Counted from the stretch's first letter, positions 24,129 to 33,210 are shown. The stretch is DNA of 64,000 nt from Pseudorhodoferax sp. Leaf265 (GCF_001422365.1 NZ_LMMT01000036.1:127823-191822); one strand, 5' to 3'. The notes: a model not told the origin generated them from the sequence alone. A program made the numbers and translations.

Positions 24129-24409
24129 GGTGCTGATCTCTCCAGTAAACAACGGCGAAACACGAGGGATTCAGCAAGACCGGCGCCTGCTCGGCATCTC
24201 GCCTAGGCCCGCTGAACGGCGATTCTAGGCGCAGCGATTGCTCGCTTTTTTGACAAATCCGCATCACAGCTATGCGCCCGGCGACAGGCCAATGACAGGC
24301 GGCTCGGCTAAACTCTGGTGCGCCGCAACATAGAACCGGCACCGTTCTTGCAGCGAATCCTGCACACAATGCAGCGTCCCAGCGCCTCTTTCCCCATCGA
24401 TCCCACCAG

Positions 24410-24727
24410 ATGACCCCGCCCCCGTCCAAGGAAGTCTTCATCCAGGGCATCACGCGCGACGGCAGGACCTTTCGTCCCAGCGACTGGGCCGAGCGGCTGG
24501 CCGGCGTGTTGAGCCAGTTCCGCCCGGGCGGGCCACAGCCAGGCAGCCACCTGGGCTACTCGCCCTGGTGCGTGCCGACCACGGTCAACGGCATCAAGTG
24601 CGTGATCGTGCACCGCGACCTGCGCGACTACGACGTGATGGCCTGGGATTTCGCGATGAACTTCGCCAAGGACAACGAACTGCAGGTGGCCGAGGCCTGC
24701 CTGGTGCCCGAGCCGCCCCAGCGCTGA
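24410..24727 (+). CDS. DUF3579 domain protein
   Basis: 105 aa protein (KEVFIQGITRDGRTFRPSDWAERL start; PWCVPTTVNGIKCVIV; YDVMAWDFAMNFAKDN) matching the betaproteobacterial DUF3579 family, of unknown function. The family is often found next to argD/argF, as here, which hints at a role tied to arginine metabolism, but no biochemical function is known to me. It is followed by a strong terminator at 24759. Confidence 0.85.
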   Translation: MTPPPSKEVFIQGITRDGRTFRPSDWAERLAGVLSQFRPGGPQPGSHLGYSPWCVPTTVNGIKCVIVHRDLRDYDVMAWDFAMNFAKDNELQVAEACLVPEPPQR

Positions 24728-24758
24728 ACCTCTTTTCCACTTTCACGCGCCCAAGAAA

Positions 24759-24790
24759 AAACCGCCCGAAGGCGGTTTCTCTTTTTCTTT
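24759..24790. terminator. Rho-independent terminator, bidirectional
   Basis: AAACCGCC (24759-24766) pairs with GGCGGTTT (24771-24778) around a CGAA tetraloop, followed by a T-rich run on the plus strand and flanked by an A run (24754-24761) that serves the minus strand. It separates the DUF3579 gene from the convergent rpsT. The same stem occurs after the DUF4148 gene at 34661. Confidence 0.85.
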
Positions 24791-24815
24791 GCTGGCAGCG
24801 CACCCGGTCAAACAG

Positions 24816-24835
24816 CGGGTTGCACGTGCAACCCG
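24816..24835. repeat. Perfect 20-bp palindrome downstream of rpsT
   Basis: CGGGTTGCAC and its exact reverse complement meet with no spacer, 15 bases beyond the rpsT stop. In RNA it would form a very stable stem with a small loop, possibly a processing or 3-prime stabilising structure for the rpsT message ahead of the terminator at 24759. Confidence 0.55.
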
Positions 24836-24850
24836 GGCGGGTTGGCTGGT

Positions 24851-25156
24851 TTAGGCTGCGGCCGGAGCAGTGGCCAGGGCCTTGACCTTGGCGGCCAGGC
24901 GGCTCTTGTCGCGCGCGGCCTTGTTCTTGTGGAAGATGCCTTTGTCGGCGACGGTGTCGACCACGGATTGCATCTTGCCGAACAGTTCGGTGGCCTTGTC
25001 CTTGTCGCCGGCGGCAACAGCCTTCTCGACGTTCTTGACGAAGGTGCGGTACTTGGAACGCAGCGAGGTGTTCGCGGCGTTGATCTTGACGTCCTGGCGG
25101 ACGCGCTTGCGGCCCGACGCCAGGCGCGGGTTCTTCTTCTTGGGCTTGGTTGCCAT
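24851..25156 (-). CDS. rpsT: 30S ribosomal protein S20
   Basis: 101 aa basic protein with the S20 three-helix pattern: Lys/Arg-rich start ([19 protein letters not shown]), [17 protein letters not shown], and [19 protein letters not shown]. It binds 16S rRNA early in 30S assembly. The family is often auto-regulated by translation from a weak start, but here an ordinary ATG is used. A likely promoter lies at 25204-25232. Confidence 0.97.
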   Translation of the reverse strand: MATKPKKKNPRLASGRKRVRQDVKINAANTSLRSKYRTFVKNVEKAVAAGDKDKATELFGKMQSVVDTVADKGIFHKNKAARDKSRLAAKVKALATAPAAA

Positions 25157-25203
25157 GGTATGTGTTCCTTAAGGGCTTGAGGATGTTGCCAGCAAAGCCC
25201 GCG

Positions 25204-25232
25204 AGTATAACAGTGCCGCCACCATCCGGCAG
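25204..25232 (-). promoter_or_regulatory. Candidate sigma-70 promoter of rpsT
   Basis: On the minus strand a TATACT -10 box (25209-25204) follows a CTGCCG -35-like box (25232-25227) with 17-bp spacing, about 50 bases before the rpsT ATG. The -10 is strong and the -35 weak. Confidence 0.5.
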
Positions 25233-25274
25233 GCGCGCCCAGGACGCCCCGGGCCGCTGGCTACACTCCCTGCG

Positions 25275-26843
25275 GTGAGTCTCCTCAAATCCGCCTCAAC
25301 GGTCTCGCTGCTGACGCTGGCGTCGCGCATCACCGGCCTGGGCCGCGAGCTGCTGATGGCATCGCTGTTCGGCGCCAGCGCCATGACCGATGCCTTCAAC
25401 GTCGCCTTCCGCATTCCCAATCTGTTCCGGCGCCTGTTCGGCGAGGGCGCCTTCAGCCAGGCCTTCGTGCCCGTGCTGGCGGCCAGCAAAGCGCAGGAGG
25501 GCGAAGCCGCCACCAAGCAGCTGATCGACCACGTGGCCAGCGTGCTGACGGCCATCCTCGTGCTGGTGTGCCTGGCCGGCGTGCTGGCCGCGCCGTGGAT
25601 GGTCTGGGTGCTGGCCGCGGGCCTGCAGCAGGATGCCGCCGGCTTCGACGCGGCCGTGGTCATGACCCGCTGGATGTTCCCCTACATCGGCTGCATGTCG
25701 CTGGTGGCGCTGGCCTCGGGCATCCTGAATACCTGGAAACGCTTCGCCGTGCCGGCCGTCACGCCGGTGCTGCTGAACCTGGCCATGATGGGCTCGGCCT
25801 GGCTGGGCGCCCCCTGGCTGGCCGCACGCGGCATCGAGCCGATCTACGCCATGGCCGGCGGCGTGATGCTGGGCGGCCTGCTGCAGCTCGGCGTGCAGGT
25901 GCCGCCCCTGGCCCGCATGGGCCTGCTGCCGCGCGTGCGCCTGGGCCTCGCGGGCCTGCGCGAAGCCTGGGCCGATCCGGGCACGCGGCGCATCGCCAAG
26001 CTGATGGGCCCGGCCCTGCTGGGCGTGGGCGTGGCCCATGTGTCCATCATGATCAACACCCAGATCGCCTCGCACCTGGCGCCGGGCAGCGTGAGCTGGC
26101 TGGGCTATGCCGACCGGCTCATGGAGTTCCCGACCGCGCTGCTGGGCGTGGCACTGGGCGTGGTGCTGATGCCGCAGCTGAGCAGCGCGCACGCGGCCGG
26201 CGACACGGCGCGCTACTCGGCCATGCTGGACTGGGGCCTGCGCCTGGTGGTGCTGATGGCCGTGCCCAGCGCGGTGGCGCTGCTGACCTTCGCCACCCCG
26301 CTGGTCTCCACCATCTACCACCACGGCATGTTCGGCGAGGAAGACGTGCGCCAGACCAGCCTGGCGCTGATGGGCTACGGCGCCGGCCTGTTCGGCCTGG
26401 TGGCGATCAAGGTGCTGGCGCCGGGCTTCTACGCGCGCCAGGACGTGCGCACGCCGGTGAAGATCGCGCTCGTGGTGCTGGTCTTCACCCAGCTGCTGAA
26501 CTTCGGCCTGGTGCCCATGCTGCAGCATGCCGGGCTGGCGCTGTCGGTCGGCCTGGGCGCCACACTCAATGCGGCATTGCTGCTGATCGGCCTGCTGCGC
26601 CGCGGCAGCTACCGGCCCTCGCCGGGCTGGGGGCGCTTCCTGTTGCAGGTGGTGGCGGCCAGCGCCGTGCTGGCCATCTTCCTGATCTGGGCCTCGCGCG
26701 CCTATCCGTGGACCCAGGTCGGCCATGGCTGGCTGCGCATGGGCGGCATGGCGCTGGCGCTGGCCGCCTCGGCGGTCGTGTACTTCGGCGCGGCCTGGGC
26801 CGGCGGCATCCAGCTCAAGCGCATGCTGCGCCACGGCATTTGA
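25275..26843 (+). CDS. murJ: Lipid II flippase MurJ
   Basis: Polytopic membrane protein (522 aa, about 14 helices) of the MurJ/MviN MOP superfamily, which flips lipid II across the inner membrane. The N-terminal signature is intact: SRITGLGRELLMASLFGASAMTDAFNVAFRIPNLFRRLFGEGAFSQAFVPVL with the conserved arginines. The start is a GTG at 25275, close to the family N-terminus. It is divergent from rpsT, as is common in this lineage. Confidence 0.96.
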   Translation: MSLLKSASTVSLLTLASRITGLGRELLMASLFGASAMTDAFNVAFRIPNLFRRLFGEGAFSQAFVPVLAASKAQEGEAATKQLIDHVASVLTAILVLVCLAGVLAAPWMVWVLAAGLQQDAAGFDAAVVMTRWMFPYIGCMSLVALASGILNTWKRFAVPAVTPVLLNLAMMGSAWLGAPWLAARGIEPIYAMAGGVMLGGLLQLGVQVPPLARMGLLPRVRLGLAGLREAWADPGTRRIAKLMGPALLGVGVAHVSIMINTQIASHLAPGSVSWLGYADRLMEFPTALLGVALGVVLMPQLSSAHAAGDTARYSAMLDWGLRLVVLMAVPSAVALLTFATPLVSTIYHHGMFGEEDVRQTSLALMGYGAGLFGLVAIKVLAPGFYARQDVRTPVKIALVVLVFTQLLNFGLVPMLQHAGLALSVGLGATLNAALLLIGLLRRGSYRPSPGWGRFLLQVVAASAVLAIFLIWASRAYPWTQVGHGWLRMGGMALALAASAVVYFGAAWAGGIQLKRMLRHGI

Positions 26844-26895
26844 GGCCATCCGGCCCTTGCTTGACGCGCCCTGGCCCGTCCATTACAAAGAACCG

Positions 26896-27753
26896 ATGCC
26901 GCCCAGCTACACGATCCCGACACCGCTCGAGTACTTCACCGCCCTGGTCCAGAGCGACGAGCAATTCCCTTTGCTCGAGGCCTGCGCCAGCCTGGCCCAG
27001 GACGAATACCCCGAGCTCGACGTGCAGCAGGTGCTCGGCGACATGGACCAGCTGCAGGCGCGCCTGCAGCGCCGCCTGGCAGCCGATGCGCCGCCGCTGC
27101 ACCGGCTGCGCATGCTGAACCAGTTCTTCTACCGCGAGCTGGGGTTCGGCGGCAACGTCAACAACTACTACGACCCCGACAACAGCTACCTCAACGCCGT
27201 GCTGCGCACGCGCATGGGCATCCCGATCTCGCTGGCCGTGCTCTGGATGGAGTTGGCCCAGGGCCTGCATTTGCAGGTGCGCGGCATCAACTTCCCGGGG
27301 CACTTCCTGGTCAAGGTCAACCTGCCGAAGGGGCAGGTGGTGATCGACCCCTTCGCCGGCCAGTCGCTGAGCCGCGAGGAACTGGTCGAGCGCCTGGCGC
27401 CCTACAAGCAGCAGCAACAGGCCGAGCACGGCGAGGACTTCGAGGTGCCGCTGGGCCTGTACCTGCAGTCGGCCAAGCCGCGCGACATCCTGGCCCGCAT
27501 GCTGCGCAACCTCAAGGAAATCCACCGCAGCCAGTCGGATGCGCAACGCCTGCTGGCGGTGCAGAACCGGCTCGTGGTGCTGCTGCCCGAGGCCTGGTCC
27601 GAGTACCGCGACCGCGGCCTGACGCACGCCGACCTGGGCAACACCGACGAGGCCGTGCTCGACCTGGAGAAGTACCTGGTCTTTGCCGACGAGCCGCAGG
27701 ACACGGCTGTCATTGCGGACCGGGTCTCTGCGCTGCGGCGCGCGCAGCACTAG
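26896..27753 (+). CDS. SirB1-family transglutaminase-like/TPR protein
   Basis: 285 aa protein of the SirB1 family. The transglutaminase-like segment includes NNYYDPDNSYLNAVLRTRMGIPISLAVLW and GINFPGHFLVKV; the C-terminal part (about 215-285) reads as a TPR-like helical pair (RDRGLTHADLGNTDEAVLDLEKYL). The molecular function is not known; the Cys usually seen in true transglutaminases is absent from the visible core. It follows murJ by 52 bases, then meets a convergent SDR gene 6 bases later. Confidence 0.85.
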   Translation: MPPSYTIPTPLEYFTALVQSDEQFPLLEACASLAQDEYPELDVQQVLGDMDQLQARLQRRLAADAPPLHRLRMLNQFFYRELGFGGNVNNYYDPDNSYLNAVLRTRMGIPISLAVLWMELAQGLHLQVRGINFPGHFLVKVNLPKGQVVIDPFAGQSLSREELVERLAPYKQQQQAEHGEDFEVPLGLYLQSAKPRDILARMLRNLKEIHRSQSDAQRLLAVQNRLVVLLPEAWSEYRDRGLTHADLGNTDEAVLDLEKYLVFADEPQDTAVIADRVSALRRAQH

Positions 27754-27759
27754 CCTGCG

Positions 27760-28557
27760 TCAGATCATCGGCGTCACGGCGCCGTCCATGGCCAGGATCG
27801 CGCCCGTGATGTAGCTGGCCCGTGCCGAAGCCAGGAACAGCACGGCATCGGCGATCTCTGCCGGCTCGGCGATGCGACCCAGCGGCAGCCGGGCGGTGGC
27901 GCGGCGCAAGGCCTCCTCGGCATCGATGCCCTGCAGGCGCGCGTCGGCCGCCAGGCCCTCCTTGAGCCGCTCGGTCAGCGTGAGCCCGGGATTCACCGCG
28001 TTCACGCGCACGCCCTTGGCCGCGTAGGCGGCGGCCATGCCGGCCGAAGCCAGCATCAGCGCCGCGTTGGCCGCGCCGCCCGGCATGTGGATGGGGCTGG
28101 CCACCTTGCCGCCCGCGCCGATGACGTTGACGATGGCGCCGCCGCCGCGCGCGGCCATGCGCTTGACCAGCGGGTCCAGCACATGGATGTAGCTGAAGTA
28201 CTTGGCGTCCATGGCCTCGTGCCAGGCCAGCGGCGTGAGCTCGTCCGGGGGCGTGCGCTTGGCGGCACCCGCGGAGTTCACGAGCACCTGCACCGCGCCG
28301 GCCTGCTGCTCGAGGGCATCGACCGCGGCCAGCGCCGCGGCTGCGTCGCGCAGGTCGGCCGCATGGGTCTGCACCCTTGTGCCGGCGTCGGCGAAGTCGG
28401 CGCGCAAGGCCATCGCCGCGCGCTCCAGGTTGCCCCCATCGCGCGAGACCAGGCTCACGCGCGCGCCCTCGCGCAGAAAGGCCTGGGCGCAGGCCAGGCC
28501 GATGCCCTTGCTACCGCCCGTGATCAAGACATGCTGGCCCGTCAACTGCAAATCCAT
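27760..28557 (-). CDS. SDR-fold protein lacking the catalytic Tyr and Lys
   Basis: 265 aa Rossmann-fold protein. The cofactor motif TGGSKGIG (13-20) and NSAG (94-97) are normal, and it ends in the usual LAMDGA segment. At the active site, where a classical SDR has S-x12-Y-x3-K, it reads NVIGAGGKVASPIHMPGGAANAAL: the Tyr position is Gly160 and the Lys position is Asn164. This looks like a distinct subfamily rather than a damaged gene, since the frame and all other motifs are intact. It may bind NAD(P)H without ordinary reductase activity or use another acid (His157). It lies 26 bases after hemW on the same strand. Confidence 0.85.
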   Translation of the reverse strand: MDLQLTGQHVLITGGSKGIGLACAQAFLREGARVSLVSRDGGNLERAAMALRADFADAGTRVQTHAADLRDAAAALAAVDALEQQAGAVQVLVNSAGAAKRTPPDELTPLAWHEAMDAKYFSYIHVLDPLVKRMAARGGGAIVNVIGAGGKVASPIHMPGGAANAALMLASAGMAAAYAAKGVRVNAVNPGLTLTERLKEGLAADARLQGIDAEEALRRATARLPLGRIAEPAEIADAVLFLASARASYITGAILAMDGAVTPMI

Positions 28558-28583
28558 GGTGTGCTCCGTTGAAGTGGAAGGCG

Positions 28584-29852
28584 CTACGCGCCGGACAGAA
28601 AGATCTCCTGCAGGTCGCTCAGGAAGTCGAAGCCCTTCTCGCTCGGCCGTACGCGCGCCGCGTCGCGCACGAGCAGGCCGCGCCGCTCGCCCTCGGCCAG
28701 GCCGGCCGCGATGGCCGAAAGCGGCAGGCCTGTGCGCTCGGTGAAGTCCTGCAGGGCGAAGCCCTCGCGCAGGCGCAGCGCATTGAGCATGAACTCGAAC
28801 GGCAGGTCGGCGCGGCGCACGTCCTCGTCCTGCGCCAGCGCGGCGCCAGCCAGGGCCTGCTCCATGTACAGGCCGGGCTCACGCAACCGCACCTGGCGCA
28901 CCACGCGGTGCGCGAAACTGAGCTTGCTGTGCGCGCCCGCGCCGATGCCCAGGTAGTCGCCGAACTGCCAGTAGTTGAGGTTGTGCACGCAGCGGTGGCC
29001 GGCGCGCGCATAGGCCGAGACCTCGTAACGCTCCAGGCCCGCGCGGCCGGTGGCCTCGGTGATCTGGTCCAGCATGCCGTAGGCGACGTCGTCCTCGGGC
29101 AGCACCGGCGGGTGCTTGGCGAAGAAGGTGTTGGGCTCGATGGTCAGGTGGTAGACCGACAGGTGCGGCGGCGCCAGCGCCAGCGCGGTGCCCAGGTCCT
29201 GCGCCAGCATGGCGGGCGTCTGGCCGGGCAGCGCATACATGAGGTCCAGGTTGAAGGTGTCGAAGGCCTGGGCCGCCTCCTCGAGCGCGGCGACGGCCTG
29301 GCGGCGGTCGTGCACGCGACCCACGGCCTGCAGCAGGCCATCGTCGAAGCTCTGCACGCCCACCGACAGGCGCGTGACACCGGCCGCGCGGTAGGCGCGG
29401 AAGCGGTCCTTCTCGAAGGTGCCGGGGTTGGCCTCCAGCGTGATCTCGCAATCGGCCTCCAGCCGCAGCCGCGCGCGCACGTCGCCCAGCAGCCGGTCGA
29501 TGGCCTGCGGCGAGAACAGGCTGGGCGTGCCGCCGCCGATGAAGATGCTGTGGACGGTGCGGCCCCAGACCAGCGGCAGCGCAGCCTCCAGGTCGGCGAC
29601 CAGCGCATCGATGTAGCGCTGCTCAGGCAGCTCGGCTGGCGCGGCCACCTGGGTGACGGCTGGCGCATCGGCACCGGCCCAGCGCACCACCGCCTCGTCC
29701 CCTCGCACGGCGTGCGAGTTGAAATCGCAATAGGGGCACTTGCGGATGCACCAGGGCAGGTGCAGGTACAGCGCGAGCGGCGGCTGGGCCTGCAGCTGCA
29801 GCAGGCCGGGCCGCACGTAGGCGGTGAGTTCGCGCGGGCGCAGGCCGGACAT
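28584..29852 (-). CDS. hemW: Radical SAM haem chaperone HemW
   Basis: 422 aa radical SAM protein, the HemN-like haem chaperone. The cluster motif CIRKCPYCDF gives Cys35, Cys39 and Cys42; IGGGTPS and the SVGVQSFDD segment follow. The extra cysteine and the N-terminal extension of true coproporphyrinogen dehydrogenase HemN are absent, which supports HemW. The ATG overlaps the rdgB stop (TGATG). This gene order (rph-rdgB-hemW) is common in Burkholderiales. Confidence 0.94.
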   Translation of the reverse strand: MSGLRPRELTAYVRPGLLQLQAQPPLALYLHLPWCIRKCPYCDFNSHAVRGDEAVVRWAGADAPAVTQVAAPAELPEQRYIDALVADLEAALPLVWGRTVHSIFIGGGTPSLFSPQAIDRLLGDVRARLRLEADCEITLEANPGTFEKDRFRAYRAAGVTRLSVGVQSFDDGLLQAVGRVHDRRQAVAALEEAAQAFDTFNLDLMYALPGQTPAMLAQDLGTALALAPPHLSVYHLTIEPNTFFAKHPPVLPEDDVAYGMLDQITEATGRAGLERYEVSAYARAGHRCVHNLNYWQFGDYLGIGAGAHSKLSFAHRVVRQVRLREPGLYMEQALAGAALAQDEDVRRADLPFEFMLNALRLREGFALQDFTERTGLPLSAIAAGLAEGERRGLLVRDAARVRPSEKGFDFLSDLQEIFLSGA

Positions 29853-30451
29853 CAGAACCAGCGCTCGCGCATCAGGCGCAGCATCTCGCGCGCGGCCTGG
29901 CCGCGGTGGCTGTTGGCGTTCTTGACCTCGGCCGGCAGTTCGGCAAAGGTCTTGCCGAAGGCCTCGATCCACATGACGGGGTCGAAGCCGAAACCGCCCG
30001 CACCCACCGGCGCCTCGGTGATGCGGCCCACCGCGCGACCGACCGCGATCAGCGGCTCCGGGTCTTCGGGGCTGCGCACGGCCACCAGCGTGCTGACCAG
30101 CGCGGCGCGCCGGTTGGCGATGCCGCGCATCTGCTCGAGCAGCGCGCGCACGTTGTTGTCGTCGCCTTTGGCATAGCCAAACTGCGTGGCGTAGTAGGCC
30201 GTGTCCACGCCGGGCAGGCCGCCGAAGGCGTCCACGCACAGGCCGGCGTCGTCGGCCACCGCGGCCAGGCCCGTGTGGCGCGCGGCGTTGCGGGCCTTGG
30301 TCAGCGCGTTCTCGACGAAGGTGCGGTAGGGCTCCTCGGCCTCGGGCACGCCCAGTTCGCCCTGGGCCACGAGGCGCACGTCCAGCGGCGCGAACAAGGC
30401 CTGCAGCTCGGCCAGCTTGCCCTTGTTGTTGGAAGCCAGGACCAGGTCCAT
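29852..30451 (-). CDS. rdgB: dITP/XTP pyrophosphatase (RdgB/HAM1)
   Basis: 199 aa house-cleaning nucleotidase that removes dITP and XTP from the pool. The family signatures SNNKGKLAE (8-16), F-V-E-N-A-L-x-K-A-R (about 50-59) and ADDAGLCVDAFGGLPGV (65-81) are intact, as is GGFGFDPV. It lies 8 bases after rph and overlaps hemW. Confidence 0.96.
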   Translation of the reverse strand: MDLVLASNNKGKLAELQALFAPLDVRLVAQGELGVPEAEEPYRTFVENALTKARNAARHTGLAAVADDAGLCVDAFGGLPGVDTAYYATQFGYAKGDDNNVRALLEQMRGIANRRAALVSTLVAVRSPEDPEPLIAVGRAVGRITEAPVGAGGFGFDPVMWIEAFGKTFAELPAEVKNANSHRGQAAREMLRLMRERWF

Positions 30452-30459
30452 GCCCGACC

Positions 30460-31188
30460 TCAGCCTGCCAGCGCCTGCAGCTGCAGCGCGATGAGTTCCT
30501 GGATGCCCTTGTCGGCCAACTGCAACAGCTGGTCCATCTCGGCACGCGTGAAGGCCGCGCCCTCGGCCGTGCCCTGCACTTCGACGAAGTGGCCGGCGCC
30601 GGTCATGACCACGTTCATGTCGGTGTCGCAGGCCGAGTCTTCCACGTACTCGAGGTCGAGCAGCGGCGTGCCTTCGACGATGCCGACCGAGATCGCCGCC
30701 ACCGGCTGCACGATGGGCGATGCGGCGAGCTTGCCCTGGGCCAGCAGCTTGTTCACCGCGTCCTGCGCGGCCACGAAGGCGCCCGTGATGGCGGCGGTGC
30801 GCGTGCCGCCGTCGGCCTGCAGCACGTCGCAATCGAGGTGGATGGTGCGCTCGCCCAGGCGCTTCAGGTCGAACACGGCGCGCATGGAGCGGCCGATCAG
30901 GCGCTGGATCTCCTGCGTGCGGCCGGTCTGCTTGCCTTTGGCGGCTTCGCGGCTGCTGCGCGTGTGGGTGGCGCGCGGCAGCATGCCGTATTCGGCCGTG
31001 ACCCAGCCCTCGCCGCTGCCCTTCTGGTGCGGCGGCACCTTCTCCTCGATAGAGGCGGTGCACAGCACGCGCGTCTGGCCGAACTCGATCAGCACCGAGC
31101 CCTCGGCGTGGATGGTGAAGCCTCGGGTGATGCGCACGGGGCGCAACTGGTCGGCGGAGCGTCCGCCGGTTCTCGCAAATTCAGTCAT
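30460..31188 (-). CDS. rph: Ribonuclease PH
   Basis: 242 aa phosphorolytic 3-prime exoribonuclease that trims tRNA precursors. R-x-G-G-R-x-x-D-Q-L-R-P at the N-terminus, [11 protein letters not shown], and the [16 protein letters not shown] motif are all present. The ATG at 31188 (MTEFART) fits the usual start; an upstream ATG at 31206 would add six residues. It follows the PP2C phosphatase gene by 54 bases in the same operon. Confidence 0.95.
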   Translation of the reverse strand: MTEFARTGGRSADQLRPVRITRGFTIHAEGSVLIEFGQTRVLCTASIEEKVPPHQKGSGEGWVTAEYGMLPRATHTRSSREAAKGKQTGRTQEIQRLIGRSMRAVFDLKRLGERTIHLDCDVLQADGGTRTAAITGAFVAAQDAVNKLLAQGKLAASPIVQPVAAISVGIVEGTPLLDLEYVEDSACDTDMNVVMTGAGHFVEVQGTAEGAAFTRAEMDQLLQLADKGIQELIALQLQALAG

Positions 31189-31242
31189 GGGGCCGATTGT
31201 CGCCAAGCCCGCAGCCCACGCCTTGTCCGTGCCCGGCGCGGG

Positions 31243-32130
31243 TCAAATCCGGCGGGCAGCCGTGCGGCGGATGGCTTCGTTGATCTCGGCGATGGAGCGG
31301 TCGATGGCGGCCTCGTCCAGATCGGGCGCGGCGGCCTTCGGGTCCGTGCCCTGCACGGTGGCAGCGAATGCATCTGGCGCCTGGCCGCGCGTGGAGGCGA
31401 AGGCATCCGCCGAGCGCCACTCCAGCGCCAGGGCGGTCACGTTGTCGCTGCTGTCACCCGCTGCGCGCAACGCCTGCTCCACGAGCTCCGGCACGGCCTG
31501 CGCCACGGGCATGGCACTCAGTTGCTCGACGATGCGCTCGTCGCTCAGGCTGGCCCACAGGCCATCGGAGCACAGCAGGATCTTGTCGCCGCGCTGCAGC
31601 GCCACCGGGCCGGTCAGCTGGTACTCGGGCGCGACCGGCGAGCCCAGGCAGGTGTACAGCACATTGCGGCTGACCCGGCCGGCGCGCGCCATGTCCGCGG
31701 GCATCTGCTCAAGGTAGGAATGGTCGCGCGTGCGCGCCAGCAGCGCACCGCCGCGCACCAGGTACAGCCGTGAATCGCCGCAATGCGCCCAGGTCACGCT
31801 ATCGCCCTGCACCACAGCCGCCACCAGCGTGGTGCGCGGCTTGTCGGCCAGGCCACGCTCCTCCCCGTAGCGCAGGATGCGCCGGTGCGAGGCCAGCAGC
31901 GCATGCACGAGGAAATCGCCGGCCTGCGGCAGCTGCGGCGTGGCCTGCTGCTGGTGCAGCGACGACACCGTCTGCACCGCCAGCTGGGCCGCGGCCTCGC
32001 CCTCGGGGTGGCCGCCCATGCCGTCGGCCAACACGAACAGGCCCGATTCCCGCGTGTAGCAGTAGCCCATGCGGTCCTCGTTCTTGGCCCGGCCACCGCG
32101 CCGGCTGACCTGGAAGACCGAGAACCTCAT
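31243..32130 (-). CDS. PP2C-family serine/threonine phosphatase
   Basis: 295 aa metal-dependent phosphatase. The family motifs are in order: R-x-x-N-E-D (14-19), LADGMGGHPEGE (35-44), WAHCGDSRLYL, LCSDGLW and DNVTAL, with the metal-binding aspartates kept. The last 50 residues are variable and have an Asp/Ala-rich stretch. The start overlaps the stop of the kinase gene (ATGA), so kinase and phosphatase are made together and probably act on each other or on a common target, in the manner of PknB-PstP or type VI secretion PpkA-PppA pairs. No type VI genes are in the window. Confidence 0.93.
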   Translation of the reverse strand: MRFSVFQVSRRGGRAKNEDRMGYCYTRESGLFVLADGMGGHPEGEAAAQLAVQTVSSLHQQQATPQLPQAGDFLVHALLASHRRILRYGEERGLADKPRTTLVAAVVQGDSVTWAHCGDSRLYLVRGGALLARTRDHSYLEQMPADMARAGRVSRNVLYTCLGSPVAPEYQLTGPVALQRGDKILLCSDGLWASLSDERIVEQLSAMPVAQAVPELVEQALRAAGDSSDNVTALALEWRSADAFASTRGQAPDAFAATVQGTDPKAAAPDLDEAAIDRSIAEINEAIRRTAARRI

Positions 32131-33137
32131 CGCGAGGTCTTGTCGGCCGACCCAGCGGGCGCGGGCCCGCTCTTCTTGCCGTCCGACACCAGCGTGTCGA
32201 ACTGCATGCGGATCTTCTCGCCCATGGACAGTTTGGTGTAGCGGCGCTCGCCCTCGCGGCTGAGTTCCTTCTGCAAGGCGAACACCGACTGCGGCCGCGA
32301 CAGCGGATCCAGCGCCATGCACCATTCGACCACCTCGATCAGGTTGTCGGAGTACACGCCGCGCAGGCGCGCGAGCGAGGCGGTGATGCGGTCCTTCTCG
32401 AGCCGCTGCGGCGCCTCGGCCGGCGGAAAGCCCAGCATGCAGGCGTAGATGCAGGCGCCGATGGCGTAGATGTCGGTCCACGGTCCCATGGTGGCATCGC
32501 GCCGGTACATCTCGGGCGCGGCGAAGCCGGGCGTGTACATCGGCCGGATGAAGTTGCCTTCCTTGTTCAGCACCTCGCGCGCGGCGCCGAAGTCGATCAG
32601 CACGGCCTTGTCGTCGTCGGTGATGAAGATGTTGGCCGGCTTGATGTCCAGGTGCAGCATCTTGTGCTGGTGCACGATGCGCAGCCCGCGCAGCACCTCG
32701 TCGAACAGCGAGCGGATGGTCGACTCGCGGAACACCTTGGGCCGCTTGAGTTCGCGCGAGGTAATGATGAAGTCCTGCAGGGTCGCGCCCTCCAGGTAGT
32801 TCATGACCATGTAGACGGTCTCGTTCTCGCGGAAGAAATTCAGCACGCTGACCACCGAGGGGTGGGCGATCTGCGCGAGCGAGCGGCCTTCTTCGAAGAA
32901 GCTTTTCAGCCCCAGGCGGTACAGCGAGAGCTTCTCGGCCGATACCACGGGCAGCGTCTGGCCCGGTTCCCGAGAAGCCAGCGAGGACGGCAGGTACTCC
33001 TTGACCGCAACGTGGTTGCCTTCGCCATCGACGGCGAGGTAGACCATGCCGAAGCCACCGGAAGAGAGCCTGCGCACGACGCGGTAGCCACCGATGACGG
33101 TCTCGGGCCGCAACGGCGCCGGCTTGCTCTTGGTCAT
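32127..33137 (-). CDS. Hanks-type serine/threonine protein kinase
   Basis: 336 aa soluble kinase. Glycine loop SSGGFG (25-30), ATP-binding Lys46 (VAVKEYLP), catalytic loop HLDIKPAN (162-169, HxD with Leu in place of Arg), DFG (182-184) and APE-type AAPEM are all present, so it should be active; the HLD form indicates a kinase not activated by activation-loop phosphorylation. No transmembrane helix or PASTA domain is seen. It is the first gene of an operon with PP2C, rph, rdgB and hemW and is divergent from yicC. Confidence 0.93.
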   Translation of the reverse strand: MTKSKPAPLRPETVIGGYRVVRRLSSGGFGMVYLAVDGEGNHVAVKEYLPSSLASREPGQTLPVVSAEKLSLYRLGLKSFFEEGRSLAQIAHPSVVSVLNFFRENETVYMVMNYLEGATLQDFIITSRELKRPKVFRESTIRSLFDEVLRGLRIVHQHKMLHLDIKPANIFITDDDKAVLIDFGAAREVLNKEGNFIRPMYTPGFAAPEMYRRDATMGPWTDIYAIGACIYACMLGFPPAEAPQRLEKDRITASLARLRGVYSDNLIEVVEWCMALDPLSRPQSVFALQKELSREGERRYTKLSMGEKIRMQFDTLVSDGKKSGPAPAGSADKTSR

Positions 33138-33210
33138 GGAAAGGGCTGCAATCGTCGCGGATGGTGGAAGCCGTTATTCTCTGGCCTTTGCAACGACCAG
33201 AAACGTTCTC

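Noticed and set aside
24250-24276. TTGACA...TATGCG promoter for the DUF3579 gene
   Set aside because: The spacing is 15 bp and the -10 is poor, so I could not support it.
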